This document shows, piece after piece, positions 17,467 to 26,666 of a DNA stretch of 64,000 nt. The position numbers and the translations under genes were made by a program. Position 1 is the first letter of the stretch; each line of letters opens with the position of its first letter. Source of the stretch: an uncultured Cellulophaga sp. (lineage in GTDB: Bacteria > Bacteroidota > Bacteroidia > Flavobacteriales > Flavobacteriaceae). The notes under the pieces are model-generated. The model saw only the letters and a list, made by a program, of their open reading frames with translations, had not been told where the DNA came from and ran no database searches. The stretch spans positions 124,001 to 188,000 of the forward strand of contig CANLOV010000006.1 in assembly GCA_947492955.1 (NCBI GenBank). Direction: 5' to 3'.

Positions 17467-20319
17467 TTATTTGCTCAAATACATTTTACGTCTTGCATAT
17501 AAATTGTAAAAATCATCATCTTTAAGATTATCTATAAACAAGATGCTTTCTCCTGTACTCTTCATTTCTGGTCCTAAATTTTTATTTACATTAGGAAATT
17601 TATTAAAAGAGAAAACAGGTTGCTTAATAGCGTATCCTTCTAACTGTGGATTAAAATTAAAGTCTTTTAATTTTTTATCTCCAAGCATCACCTTTGTGGC
17701 ATAGTTTACATAAGGCTCTTTGTATGCTTTTGCAATGAAAGGAACTGTTCTAGATGCTCTTGGGTTTGCTTCTATAATATATACCGTATCATCTTTAACT
17801 GCAAACTGAATATTTATAAGTCCTACCGTGTTTAAAGCTAAAGCTATTTTCTTGGTATGGTCTTTTATTTGCTGCATTACAAATTCTCCTAAATTAAAAG
17901 GTGGCAATGTAGAATTACTATCACCAGAGTGTACACCACAAGGCTCTATGTGCTCCATAATTCCTATGATATATACATCTTCACCATCACATATAGCATC
18001 TGCTTCTGCTTCTATTGCACCATCTAAATAATGATCTAATAATAATTTATTACCAGGGATAGACTTTAGTAAATTAACTACATGCTCTTCTAACTCTTGC
18101 TTGTTAATTACAATTTTCATTCCCTGCCCACCTAATACATAAGAAGGTCTAATTAATAAAGGAAAATCTAATTGGTCTGCTAATTCAGAAGCTTCATCTG
18201 CTGTTTCTGCAATTCCAAACTTAGGGAAAGGAATATCTAATTCTGTTAATAAGTCTGAAAAACGTCCTCTATCCTCTGCTAAATCAAGTGCATCAAAACT
18301 AGTACCGATAATTTTTATTCCGTATTTATCTAATTTCTCTGCTAATTTTAAAGCTGTTTGTCCTCCTAATTGAACAATAACACCTTCTGGCTTTTCATGA
18401 CGAATTATATCATAAATATGCTCCCAGAATACCGGCTCAAAATATAATTTATCTGCAGTATCAAAATCTGTAGAAACCGTTTCTGGATTACAGTTAATCA
18501 TTACTGTTTCGTAACCACTTTCTGCAGCAGCTAATACACCGTGTACACAACAATAATCGAACTCTATTCCTTGTCCAATTCTGTTTGGTCCAGAACCTAG
18601 AACTACAATTTTCTTTTTTTCGGTAACAACACTATCATTAGCAACATAACGTTGCCCGTCTGGTGTTTCTATTTCTTCTTCGAAAGTAGAATAGTAATAA
18701 GGCGTCTTTGCTTCAAATTCTGCCGCACATGTATCTACTAACTTATAAACTCTGTTAATTCCTAAAGCAGAACGTTTATTATACACTTCGCTTTCATAAC
18801 AATCTAGCATATGCGCTATTTGTCTGTCTGCAAATCCTTTTTGTTTTGCTTCTAACAATAAATCTTTTGTTAGCGTTTCTACGGTGTAGGTACTTATTTC
18901 TTTTTCTAAGAAATGTAATTCCTCGTATTGCTTTAAGAACCACATATCAATCTTAGTGATTTCGTGTATTCTACTCAATGGAATTCCTAACTGAATGGCA
19001 TCGTAAATTACAAACACTCTATCCCAACTTGGGATTGTAAGTTTACTTATAATTTTATCGTAATCTTTATATCCTTTTCCGTCTGCTCCTAGGCCATTTC
19101 TCTTAATTTCTAGAGATTGCGTAGCCTTGTGTAATGCTTCTTGGAAAGAACGTCCAATTCCCATTACTTCTCCAACAGATTTCATTTGTAATCCTAAAGT
19201 TCTGTCCGAACCTTCGAATTTATCAAAATTCCAACGAGGTATTTTTACAATAACATAATCTAATGTTGGCTCAAATAATGCCGAAGTAGATTTTGTTATT
19301 TGGTTGTCTAACTCATCTAATGAATATCCAATAGCTAATTTAGTTGCTATTTTTGCAATAGGATATCCTGTTGCTTTAGATGCCAATGCAGATGAACGAG
19401 ATACTCTAGGGTTAATTTCAATTGCAATAATATCTTCTTGATCATCTGGACTTACTGCAAACTGCACATTACATCCTCCTTCGAAATCTCCAATACTACG
19501 CATCATATGAATAGCCATATCACGCATTTTTTGGTACGTTCTATCAGATAATGTCATTGCCGGTGCTACTGTAATAGAATCTCCTGTATGTATCCCCATT
19601 GGATCCATATTTTCTATAGCACAAATAATAACTACGTTATCGTTTTTATCTCTAAGCAACTCTAACTCGTACTCTTTCCAGCCCATTAAGGCTTTATCTA
19701 TCATTACCTCATGTATAGGAGATATTTCTAATCCATGACTTAATAATGCATCAAAATCTTCTGGTTTGTATACAATTGCTGCTCCTGCACCACCTAATGT
19801 ATAAGAGGCTCTAATCACTAAAGGGAATCCAAATTCTTGTGCAATTTCTTTTCCTTTTAAGAATGATGTAGCTGTTGCTTGCGGAGCCATACCTACTCCT
19901 ATTTTTAGCATTAACTCACGGAATTTCTCTCTATCTTCCGTAATATTAATAGCGTCTATATCTACACCTATAAGCTCTACATTAAAATCTTCCCAAATAC
20001 CTTTTTCATCTGCTTCAATCGCTAAATTTAATGCTGTCTGCCCTCCCATAGTTGGTAGTACGGCATCTATATTTGGATGTTTTTTTAGTATTTCTATTAT
20101 AGACTTGGTGTTCAATGGCTTTAAATAAATATGATCAGCCATCGATGGATCTGTCATAATTGTTGCTGGGTTACTATTAATTAAAATAGTTTCTATCCCA
20201 TCTTCACGAAGTGAACGCAATGATTGTGAACCAGAGTAGTCGAATTCACAGGCTTGTCCAATTACTATTGGGCCTGAACCAATAATTAAAACCGATTTTA
20301 GATCTTTTCTTTTTGGCAT
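17467..20319 (-). CDS. carB: Carbamoyl-phosphate synthase, large subunit
   Basis: Makes carbamoyl phosphate from ammonia (delivered by CarA), bicarbonate and two ATP, feeding pyrimidine and arginine synthesis. Two homologous ATP-grasp halves are evident: KSVLIIGSGPIVIGQACEFDYSG starts the first and KIVVLGSGPNRIGQGIEFDY, around residue 560, the second. ATP-site loops YTLGGAGAAIV and YVLGGQGMKIV and metal-site segments IEINPRVSRSSAL and IEANPRASRTVPF are present. The chain ends at residue 950, shortly after PEMKSTGE. The C-terminal allosteric (MGS-like) domain of the about 1073-residue E. coli enzyme is therefore missing. carA is not in the window. Confidence 0.97.
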   Translation of the reverse strand: MPKRKDLKSVLIIGSGPIVIGQACEFDYSGSQSLRSLREDGIETILINSNPATIMTDPSMADHIYLKPLNTKSIIEILKKHPNIDAVLPTMGGQTALNLAIEADEKGIWEDFNVELIGVDIDAINITEDREKFRELMLKIGVGMAPQATATSFLKGKEIAQEFGFPLVIRASYTLGGAGAAIVYKPEDFDALLSHGLEISPIHEVMIDKALMGWKEYELELLRDKNDNVVIICAIENMDPMGIHTGDSITVAPAMTLSDRTYQKMRDMAIHMMRSIGDFEGGCNVQFAVSPDDQEDIIAIEINPRVSRSSALASKATGYPIAKIATKLAIGYSLDELDNQITKSTSALFEPTLDYVIVKIPRWNFDKFEGSDRTLGLQMKSVGEVMGIGRSFQEALHKATQSLEIKRNGLGADGKGYKDYDKIISKLTIPSWDRVFVIYDAIQLGIPLSRIHEITKIDMWFLKQYEELHFLEKEISTYTVETLTKDLLLEAKQKGFADRQIAHMLDCYESEVYNKRSALGINRVYKLVDTCAAEFEAKTPYYYSTFEEEIETPDGQRYVANDSVVTEKKKIVVLGSGPNRIGQGIEFDYCCVHGVLAAAESGYETVMINCNPETVSTDFDTADKLYFEPVFWEHIYDIIRHEKPEGVIVQLGGQTALKLAEKLDKYGIKIIGTSFDALDLAEDRGRFSDLLTELDIPFPKFGIAETADEASELADQLDFPLLIRPSYVLGGQGMKIVINKQELEEHVVNLLKSIPGNKLLLDHYLDGAIEAEADAICDGEDVYIIGIMEHIEPCGVHSGDSNSTLPPFNLGEFVMQQIKDHTKKIALALNTVGLINIQFAVKDDTVYIIEANPRASRTVPFIAKAYKEPYVNYATKVMLGDKKLKDFNFNPQLEGYAIKQPVFSFNKFPNVNKNLGPEMKSTGESILFIDNLKDDDFYNLYARRKMYLSK

Positions 20320-20361
20320 TTTCTTTTTTGTATTTATATTTTTTTATTATGGGCTAAAAAA

Positions 20362-20390
20362 AAGGTGTTACTTTAAAAAAGCAACACCTT
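20362..20390 (-). terminator. rpmH terminator
   Basis: An 8-bp perfect stem (20362-20369 with 20383-20390), extendable through one mismatch, and a run of eight T after it on the minus strand. It lies 28 bp after the rpmH stop and upstream of carB. carB has no clear own -7 box in the remaining 40 bp, so partial read-through may supply carB. Confidence 0.85.
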
Positions 20391-20417
20391 AATATATTTT
20401 ATAAAACTAATATCTCA

Positions 20418-20579
20418 TTATTTTTTATGTCTCAATTCAGAAGATACTGATAATTTTTTTCTTCCTTTAGCTCTTCTTCTAGCAAGAACCTTTCTTCCAT
20501 TGGCACTAGCCATGCGTTCTCTAAAACCATGTTTGTTTCTTCTCTTCCTTTTAGATGGTTGAAATGTTCTTTTACTCAT
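20418..20579 (-). CDS. rpmH: 50S ribosomal protein L34
   Basis: A 53-residue basic protein of the large ribosomal subunit: starts [19 protein letters not shown], contains [22 protein letters not shown] and ends SELRHKK. This is the canonical L34 pattern with a short C-terminal extension. It is flanked by its own promoter and terminator. In many bacteria rpmH is next to rnpA and dnaA near oriC; neither neighbour is present here. Confidence 0.98.
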   Translation of the reverse strand: MSKRTFQPSKRKRRNKHGFRERMASANGRKVLARRRAKGRKKLSVSSELRHKK

Positions 20580-20650
20580 TTGAGAATATTTTTAAAAATC
20601 AGTGTTATCTTTTTGTAAATGTTTTGCCATACTTATGCAAAATCTGGGCG

Positions 20651-20681
20651 CAAATATACAAAGAGTTTTTGCTTTAACAAA
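20651..20681 (-). promoter_or_regulatory. rpmH promoter
   Basis: On the minus strand TTTG (20678-20681), 19 bp, then TATATTTG (20651-20658): a full consensus Bacteroidota promoter, as expected for a ribosomal gene. The predicted 5' leader is about 65 nt. Confidence 0.87.
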
Positions 20682-20714
20682 TCTAATTATAAAAATATTT
20701 TAGATTGTTTTTAT

Positions 20715-20722
20715 TACTTTTG
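20715..20722 (+). promoter_or_regulatory. Putative -7 box for the TPR-like membrane protein gene
   Basis: TACTTTTG matches TAnnTTTG exactly and lies 87 bp before the ATG at 20810. No good -33 element is seen. Confidence 0.45.
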
Positions 20723-20809
20723 CATTCGTCTTATTTTTTTAAGGCAAATTAATTCGATTTATACACCAACAGCGCTATATATAGCCTACAATTAACTAAC
20801 GTATTAAGC

Positions 20810-21388
20810 ATGTTCAACAAAAATATTAAACTTATTATAGCCATAGCAATTATTGGTTACGCTATTTATCAATTTATAGAAGGTAATATTGGTAATGGTA
20901 TCTCTTTAATATTATTATCTCTTATATTTATATTCTTATACTTTAGAAACGAAATAATTTTACTTGCTTTCTTAAAAATGAGAAAACAAGATTTAGAAGG
21001 CACACAAAACTGGCTTAATAAAATAAAAAATCCTGAAGCTGCTCTTATTAAGAAACAACAAGGGTATTACAATTATTTACATGGTATTATACTTTCTCAG
21101 ACTAATTTAACTAAAGCTGAAAAACATTTTAAGAAAGCCCTTACTCTTGGGTTAACAATGGATTATGATGTTGCCATGACAAAATTAAGCCTTGCTGGTA
21201 TAGCCATGCAAAAGCGTAGAAAAAGAGAAGCTACAATCTTATTAAACGAAGCTACTAAATTAGATAAGCAAGGTATGTTGGCTGATCAGATAAAAATGAT
21301 GAAACAAAACATGAAGCAAGCTACTGGTCCAAACCAACATTATGGTGCTGGTGGTTCTATAAGAGCACAAAAAAGACAATCTAGATAA
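20810..21388 (+). CDS. Membrane protein with TPR-like helices, unknown function
   Basis: A 192-residue protein. Residues about 6-50 are two closely spaced transmembrane helices. The rest is helical, with TPR-like pairs (LHGIILSQTNLTKAEKHFKKALTLG, AMTKLSLAGIAMQKRRKREATILLNEATKLD) and a basic Gly/Gln-rich tail. It stands alone, divergent from rpmH. I know no function for it. Short two-helix membrane proteins with a cytosolic TPR are usually scaffolds, which is only inference here. Confidence 0.7.
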   Translation: MFNKNIKLIIAIAIIGYAIYQFIEGNIGNGISLILLSLIFIFLYFRNEIILLAFLKMRKQDLEGTQNWLNKIKNPEAALIKKQQGYYNYLHGIILSQTNLTKAEKHFKKALTLGLTMDYDVAMTKLSLAGIAMQKRRKREATILLNEATKLDKQGMLADQIKMMKQNMKQATGPNQHYGAGGSIRAQKRQSR

Positions 21389-21416
21389 ATTTACCTAAAT
21401 TGTCTTATTCTCCTTT

Positions 21417-22361
21417 TTACTCTTTTATTTTATAATACCCTTTGTTTGGTATTTCTATAGTATATTTTTTTCTTGAGCTATTGTTTAAGTGAGGCTCTCT
21501 TAACCAAGGATTATGCCTTTTTAAGACTTTATAATTTATCTCATACAACTTAGCAAAATCTGCAAAATTTAAAACAGGTTCATCTACTTCTACACTAAAA
21601 GTAGGTACTGCTTTGTATAAATCTTCTTTATCCACATCAAAACCATATTTTTCTGGGTGAGATACTATTTCTTTTATGGCTAAAATTCTAAATACATAAC
21701 GTCCTGTCTCTTGCCCTAGCAATAAATCATAATAATTATCTACTTTCTGAGTTTTCAGAAACTTTTTTATACCATAAGGCCCTGCATTGTATGATGCTGC
21801 AGCTAAAGTCCAATTACCAAATCTTTCTTTTGATTTTTTTAAGTATCTACATGCTACTTCTGTTGATTTTTCTAAATGATAACGCTCATCTACATTATCG
21901 TTTACCTCTAAGCCGTATTCTCTACCAGTAGTTTTCATTATTTGCCAAAAACCTGTTGCCCCCGCAGGAGAAACTAAATTTTGCAATCCGCTCTCTGCAA
22001 CTGCTAAATATTTAAAATCGTCTGGAATTCCGTTTTTAGCTAAAATAGGCTCAATAATTGGAAAATATTTATGCGCTCTCTTCATTAACAACAAGGCATT
22101 AGACTGCCAATAAGTATTCACCAAAAACTCCCTATCTACTCTTTCTATAACTTCTGGGTCATCTATTGGAACTAATTCCCCTGCAAAATTTAAATCACTA
22201 GGAATTTCTACCGATGAAACTTTATATTCTTCTGTAACAACCTCTTCTTTAACCGCTTCTTTATTAATAAAAGAATTATCCTTATCCTGAAATGCAAATA
22301 TTAATGTACTTAATACAAAACATCCTCCTAAAAACATTAAAACACCTTTTAAAAACTTCAT
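21417..22361 (-). CDS. Lytic transglycosylase (SLT domain, MltD-like)
   Basis: Cleaves the glycan strands of peptidoglycan. The 314-residue chain has an N-terminal signal or anchor segment (residues 5-24), a family-1 SLT domain at about 90-240 with the catalytic Glu123 in VAESGLQNLVSP, followed by ATGFWQIMKTTGREYGL and AAASYNAGPYGIKKFL. The C-terminal 60 residues (VLNFADFAKLYEINYKVLKRHNPWL) resemble a LysM-like wall-binding unit. It is 45 bp downstream of an alpha/beta-hydrolase gene on the same strand. Confidence 0.92.
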   Translation of the reverse strand: MKFLKGVLMFLGGCFVLSTLIFAFQDKDNSFINKEAVKEEVVTEEYKVSSVEIPSDLNFAGELVPIDDPEVIERVDREFLVNTYWQSNALLLMKRAHKYFPIIEPILAKNGIPDDFKYLAVAESGLQNLVSPAGATGFWQIMKTTGREYGLEVNDNVDERYHLEKSTEVACRYLKKSKERFGNWTLAAASYNAGPYGIKKFLKTQKVDNYYDLLLGQETGRYVFRILAIKEIVSHPEKYGFDVDKEDLYKAVPTFSVEVDEPVLNFADFAKLYEINYKVLKRHNPWLREPHLNNSSRKKYTIEIPNKGYYKIKE

Positions 22362-22406
22362 ATATCAATTTTAAATTATAATATAAATGTATTAAATAGA
22401 ACTTCT

Positions 22407-23057
22407 TTATTCTAAAATAATTGCAGGTAAATGCTCATTAAACCATTTATACCTATTAATAATCATAATATGTGTGCCATTTTTAACTGTTACACAATTT
22501 TTAATATTCTGAATAGGAAAAACAGCGTCTTTATCTCCATGTATTTGCACATAATTAGCCGTACATTTTTCTTGTTGCCAATTAATAATTTGATCCAAAG
22601 ACCAATCTATATAATATTTATCTTTAACAGATAAATATTGCTCATACAAGTCTAATCGTTTTGTTACTGTTTCGCCAAAGGCATATTTAGCTATTAACTC
22701 TACATTATTTACTAAACCTGTTGGTAATATTTTATGCACATTTGTATACTTAGCAAACAGCATACGTTTAGGCAACTGCTTATTAGATGTTACACTAGAA
22801 ATTACGATTAGCTTTTTTACGGTAATATGCTTTGCCATTTCTTGCACCAGTATACCTCCAAAAGACACTCCTACTAAAATAACATTATTATGTGCTATTT
22901 TCATGCTCATTTTTTTAGCATAATCCGATAAACTCATTCCTTTTTCAGGAACAAACCATTCTAGATAATGACTTTTAAACTTATCTTCTGGTAATTTTAT
23001 ATCCTTAAAAATTGATGGATTTGCAGCCATACCTGGCATAAAATATACTTGTATCAT
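22407..23057 (-). CDS. Alpha/beta-hydrolase fold protein
   Basis: A 216-residue hydrolase-like protein. The nucleophile elbow is GVSFGG (Ser65) and the His is in NGTHIMIINRYKWF near the end. The lid is short, and HGDKDAVFPI supplies the likely acid residue. There is no signal peptide, so it is cytosolic. Substrate unknown; the family includes esterases and acyl hydrolases. Confidence 0.82.
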   Translation of the reverse strand: MIQVYFMPGMAANPSIFKDIKLPEDKFKSHYLEWFVPEKGMSLSDYAKKMSMKIAHNNVILVGVSFGGILVQEMAKHITVKKLIVISSVTSNKQLPKRMLFAKYTNVHKILPTGLVNNVELIAKYAFGETVTKRLDLYEQYLSVKDKYYIDWSLDQIINWQQEKCTANYVQIHGDKDAVFPIQNIKNCVTVKNGTHIMIINRYKWFNEHLPAIILE

Positions 23058-23102
23058 ATTGATTACTATTGATATACGTTAGGATATTAGTTGTTTTTTG
23101 TG

Positions 23103-23110
23103 TATTTTTG
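23103..23110 (+). promoter_or_regulatory. Putative -7 box for the GNAT-like gene
   Basis: TATTTTTG matches TAnnTTTG exactly. It would give an unusually long leader of about 110 nt before the ATG at 23226. The -33 region is not convincing. Confidence 0.45.
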
Positions 23111-23225
23111 TCCTCCCACACATTTTTTTACGTGTAAGAAATACATTTAATAGTATGTGGTAAATCGGTTTTGAGAACACTCGGTTTTTTATTAAAAGTA
23201 ATTATTTTAAAAATCTATATCTAAT

Positions 23226-23519
23226 ATGAATGAAGTTGAAATTAAAGATAATAGTTTTCTACGTCAATTTGAAACAACTATTAATGGACATTTAGCTAAG
23301 ATTGAATACTCTTCACAAGAACGTAAAGTTTTTTTAACTAAATTAATTATTCCTGAAGAAATAACAGAAGAAGGTTTTAAAGAAGATTTTATTAAATCTG
23401 TATTAAATAATATTCAAGAAAAAAACCTAAGAGTAGTACCTACTAGCCCACAAATAGCTGGTTTCCTTAGAAAAAACAGACAATACAAAGAGATGCTTCC
23501 TGTTGGAATACGTATCTAA
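23226..23519 (+). CDS. Small GNAT-type N-acetyltransferase (YjdJ-like)
   Basis: Ninety-seven residues forming the minimal GNAT fold found in YjdJ/GTLF3B-type proteins: FETTINGHLAKIEYS strands at the front, LTKLIIPEEITEEGF, a helix, then LRVVPTSPQIAGFLRKNRQY. The last segment corresponds to the acetyl-CoA and C-terminal helix region. Substrate unknown. The gene stands alone between two hairpin-bounded units. Confidence 0.82.
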   Translation: MNEVEIKDNSFLRQFETTINGHLAKIEYSSQERKVFLTKLIIPEEITEEGFKEDFIKSVLNNIQEKNLRVVPTSPQIAGFLRKNRQYKEMLPVGIRI

Positions 23520-23530
23520 TTACAATCAAT

Positions 23531-23560
23531 AAAAAAAGCCTTCTTAAGAAGGCTTTTTTT
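23531..23560. terminator. Bidirectional terminator (perfect 30-bp palindrome)
   Basis: Arms 23531-23545 and 23546-23560 are exactly complementary, with A7 and T7 at the ends. It lies between the convergent GNAT-like gene (ends 23519) and mtaB (ends 23577), so it serves both. Confidence 0.9.
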
Positions 23561-23576
23561 ATATTTCAAATTTTTT

Positions 23577-24890
23577 TTAAGTAAAAGAAAATCTTACTAT
23601 CCCATCTTCATCTATTTCTGTGAGTTTTACATTGTGTAATGTATTAACTAAAGCTGGGTTCCATGAAGCCTTTACTTTTACATAATTCTCTGTAAAACCG
23701 TAAATATATCCTTCTTTATTTTCACTCTCAAATAACACTGTTCTCTTAGTTCCAAGCTGACTTTCATAAAAAGCACGTCTTTTTTTAACAGACAAACCTC
23801 TTAACATTTTACTTCGTTTAGCCCTTACATTTTTAGGAACAACGCCTTCCATATTAGCAGCAGCAGTATTCTCTCTTTCCGAATATGTAAACACATGTAA
23901 ATAAGAAATATCTAAATCATTTAAAAAATGATAGGTTTCTAAAAAATGTTCTTCTGTTTCCCCTGGGAAACCAACAATAACATCTACTCCTATACATGCA
24001 TGTGGCATTACTGTTTTTATCTTACGAACTCTATCTATATATAAATTGGTAAGATACCTTCTACGCATTAATTTTAAAACTTCATCGCTTCCACTTTGTA
24101 ACGGAATATGAAAATGTGGCACAAATGAATTGCTTTGCGCTACAAAATCAATAGTTTCATTTTTTAACAGATTAGGCTCTATAGATGATATTCGAAGCCT
24201 ATGGATACCTTCTACAGTATCTAGTGCTTTTACTAAATCTAAAAAGGTATGCTCGTGCTTTTTATTACCAAACTCACCTTTACCATAATCTCCTATATTA
24301 ACCCCTGTTAATACAATTTCCTTTATATCTTTAGATGCTATCTCCGCGGCATTATCTAGAACATTCTGCAGCTTATCACTCCTAGAAATTCCACGAGCTA
24401 AAGGTATGGTACAATAGGTACATTTATAATCGCAACCATCTTGCACTTTTAAAAAAGCACGTGTACGGTCTCCAATAGCATAACTCCCTACATAAAAATC
24501 TGCATCCTCTATTTCACAAGAGTGTACTTCTCCAAAATCATTCTTAGAAAGGTCGTTTATATAGTCTGTGATTTTAAATTTTTCTGTAGCTCCTAAAACT
24601 AAATCCACACCATCTACAGCTGCTAATTCTTCTGGTTTTAACTGTGCATAACACCCTACTGCAGCCACAAAAGCCTTTTCGTTAGCCTTTTGCGCTTGTT
24701 TTACAATAGTTTTAAAACGCTTGTCTGCATTTTCTGTTACAGAACAAGTATTAATAACATACATATCTGCTACTTCAGAAAAATCTACACGCTCAAATCC
24801 TTCTTCCACAAAACTTCTTGCTATAGTAGAGGTTTCAGAAAAATTAAGCTTGCAACCTAAGGTATAAAATGCGACTTTCTTTTTGTCCAT
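23577..24890 (-). CDS. mtaB: tRNA (t6A37) methylthiotransferase MtaB-type
   Basis: A radical-SAM methylthiotransferase that converts t6A37 to ms2t6A37 in tRNAs reading ANN codons. The N-terminal domain carries three cluster cysteines (TLGCKLNFSE, VINTCSVTENAD, AVGCYAQ). The radical-SAM cluster motif is CDYKCTYC, and a C-terminal TRAM-like domain follows. The frame extends to a TTG at 24902, but the ATG at 24890 (MDKKKVAFYTLGC) places the first Cys at the usual distance, so I prefer it. A minus-strand -7 box TATATTTG lies at 24915-24922. Confidence 0.93.
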   Translation of the reverse strand: MDKKKVAFYTLGCKLNFSETSTIARSFVEEGFERVDFSEVADMYVINTCSVTENADKRFKTIVKQAQKANEKAFVAAVGCYAQLKPEELAAVDGVDLVLGATEKFKITDYINDLSKNDFGEVHSCEIEDADFYVGSYAIGDRTRAFLKVQDGCDYKCTYCTIPLARGISRSDKLQNVLDNAAEIASKDIKEIVLTGVNIGDYGKGEFGNKKHEHTFLDLVKALDTVEGIHRLRISSIEPNLLKNETIDFVAQSNSFVPHFHIPLQSGSDEVLKLMRRRYLTNLYIDRVRKIKTVMPHACIGVDVIVGFPGETEEHFLETYHFLNDLDISYLHVFTYSERENTAAANMEGVVPKNVRAKRSKMLRGLSVKKRRAFYESQLGTKRTVLFESENKEGYIYGFTENYVKVKASWNPALVNTLHNVKLTEIDEDGIVRFSFT

Positions 24891-24914
24891 TTTTTTAATC
24901 AAATTTTAAGACTA

Positions 24915-24922
24915 CAAATATA
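24915..24922 (-). promoter_or_regulatory. Putative mtaB -7 box
   Basis: TATATTTG on the minus strand is an exact TAnnTTTG match, 25 bp before the preferred ATG at 24890. It also makes the TTG start at 24902 less likely, because that would fall close to the transcription start. Confidence 0.5.
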
Positions 24923-24981
24923 CTACGTAATAAAAGAGTTTTATATTTCCGCTTAAGTAAAGCGCACTATATTACAAATAT

Positions 24982-26157
24982 TTACTCTTTACGCCATTTT
25001 TTAGTTTCTTCAAAAACATGGTCTAAAATTGCTTCTTCTTGCTCATCGAACTCCACTTTTCTACGAGACATCATTACTTTTGCTGTTTCGTATGCTTTTT
25101 TAGTTAAATAAGTTGTGTAACCAGATGCTCCTCCCCAACTAAAACTTGGGACAAAATTTCTTGGAAATCCACTACCAAAAATATTAGCACTTACCCCCAC
25201 TACTGTACCTGTGTTAAACATAGTATTTATTCCACATTTACTGTGGTCTCCCATCATTAAGCCACAAAACTGAAGTCCTGTTTTAGCAAAGCCTTCAGTA
25301 TCATAATCCCACAATCTAACTTGTGCATAATTATTTTTTAAGTTAGAATTATTAGTATCTGCGCCCAAATTACACCATTCTCCTAATACTGAATTCCCTA
25401 AAAACCCATCGTGCCCTTTGTTTGAGTATGCAAATAATACCGAATTATTAACTTCTCCACCTAATCTACAATGCGGCCCAGCTGTTGTAGGACCATATAT
25501 TTTAGCTCCCATTTTTACTTGCGCATGGTTACACAATGCAAAAGCTCCTCTAATAATACTCCCTTCCATAATTTCACTATCTACCCCAAGGTAAATAGGT
25601 CCTGCCGAGGCATTTAAAATACTACATTCTACTTTTGCTCCTTCTTCTAGAAATATATTTTCTGGATTAATTACTGTATTAGTTTTAGAAATTGGCTTAC
25701 TTTTTCTTCCTGCTGTTAAAAGTTCAAAATCTGCTTGTATAGCCGCTCCATTTTTAGAAAAAATATCCCATGTATGCTCTATTCGTAATACTTCCTCTTT
25801 ATATTCAATAGCTGTATATGTAGAAAAATCTACTTCTTCTTGTGTTTCTTTTGTATAGAAAGCAATAATTTCATCATTATACAATACTAATTCGTTCTCC
25901 TTTAAATTTTCTATAATAGCAACCAAAGCTTTATTAGGAAAAAAAGATGCATTTATTAATACATTTTGCTCCATCTCTACCATTGGGTATTTCTCTGATA
26001 AATATTCTTCGGTAATAGTAGTGGTGGTAATTCCCAAATATTTCTCCCATTTTTCTCTAATGGTTAAAATCCCTACTCTAATATCTGCAACAGGCCTTGT
26101 GTATGTAAATGGTAATAATGCATTCCTAACAGTACCATCAAAAAGAATATAATTCAT
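24982..26157 (-). CDS. GlmU-like putative sugar-nucleotidyltransferase
   Basis: A 391-residue protein with an N-terminal domain resembling a nucleotidyltransferase (ILFDGTVRNALLPFTYTRPVADIRVGILTIREKWE) and a C-terminal left-handed beta-helix made of hexapeptide-type repeats (EGAKVECSILNASAGPIYLG, IMEGSIIRGAFALCNHAQVKMGAKI and others). It is related to GlmU but lacks the usual N-terminal signature for UTP binding (GxGTRM). Similar proteins are conserved in Bacteroidota as putative sugar nucleotidyltransferases with unproven activity. It lies downstream of rpmE2 behind a strong hairpin. Confidence 0.82.
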   Translation of the reverse strand: MNYILFDGTVRNALLPFTYTRPVADIRVGILTIREKWEKYLGITTTTITEEYLSEKYPMVEMEQNVLINASFFPNKALVAIIENLKENELVLYNDEIIAFYTKETQEEVDFSTYTAIEYKEEVLRIEHTWDIFSKNGAAIQADFELLTAGRKSKPISKTNTVINPENIFLEEGAKVECSILNASAGPIYLGVDSEIMEGSIIRGAFALCNHAQVKMGAKIYGPTTAGPHCRLGGEVNNSVLFAYSNKGHDGFLGNSVLGEWCNLGADTNNSNLKNNYAQVRLWDYDTEGFAKTGLQFCGLMMGDHSKCGINTMFNTGTVVGVSANIFGSGFPRNFVPSFSWGGASGYTTYLTKKAYETAKVMMSRRKVEFDEQEEAILDHVFEETKKWRKE

Positions 26158-26184
26158 AGAATTGTTTTTTTTGTAAAAATAAAA

Positions 26185-26220
26185 AAAGTCACGTTTCGAT
26201 GACTATCGAAACGTGACTTT
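26185..26220 (-). terminator. rpmE2 terminator, perfect 16-bp stem
   Basis: Arms 26185-26200 and 26205-26220 match over 16 bp with a 4-base loop. A T-run of seven follows on the minus strand. It lies 25 bp downstream of the rpmE2 stop. Confidence 0.92.
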
Positions 26221-26244
26221 AATAATTTAATATCGTTTAAGAAA

Positions 26245-26496
26245 TTATTTGCTAAACTTCTTGTATTTGTTTTTGAATTTATCAATACGTCCAGCCGTAT
26301 CAATTAATTTAGACTTACCAGTATAAAAAGGATGAGATGTTCTTGAAATTTCCAATTTAATTAATGGGTATTCAACACCATCTACTTCTAAAGTCTCTTT
26401 TGTATTTGCTGTAGATTTTGTAATAAAAACATCATCATTAGACATGTCTTTAAATGCTACTAATCTATAGTTTTCTGGGTGTATATCTTTTCTCAT
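26245..26496 (-). CDS. rpmE2: 50S ribosomal protein L31 type B
   Basis: An 83-residue ribosomal protein starting [19 protein letters not shown] and containing [28 protein letters not shown]. There is no Cys at all, so this is the Zn-free (type B) form, which in organisms with both forms replaces the Zn-binding one under zinc limitation. No Zur-like dyad is evident upstream. A minus-strand -7 box TAAATTTG lies at 26536-26543. Confidence 0.97.
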   Translation of the reverse strand: MRKDIHPENYRLVAFKDMSNDDVFITKSTANTKETLEVDGVEYPLIKLEISRTSHPFYTGKSKLIDTAGRIDKFKNKYKKFSK

Positions 26497-26535
26497 CTTT
26501 ATAATAAACTTTAAATACTCTAAATTTTAGAGCTG

Positions 26536-26543
26536 CAAATTTA
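26536..26543 (-). promoter_or_regulatory. Putative rpmE2 -7 box
   Basis: TAAATTTG on the minus strand is an exact TAnnTTTG match, about 40 bp from the ATG. The -33 element is poor. Confidence 0.5.
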
Positions 26544-26666
26544 CAACTTTTTATCAAATTTACTATTAAATACTAAAAAATATTAAAAAAATATTTCATT
26601 ATTTGTGTAACATTTTTTAAGAAATGGTAACTAACAAGTTAACCACTAAATAAAAACAAAAAAATA

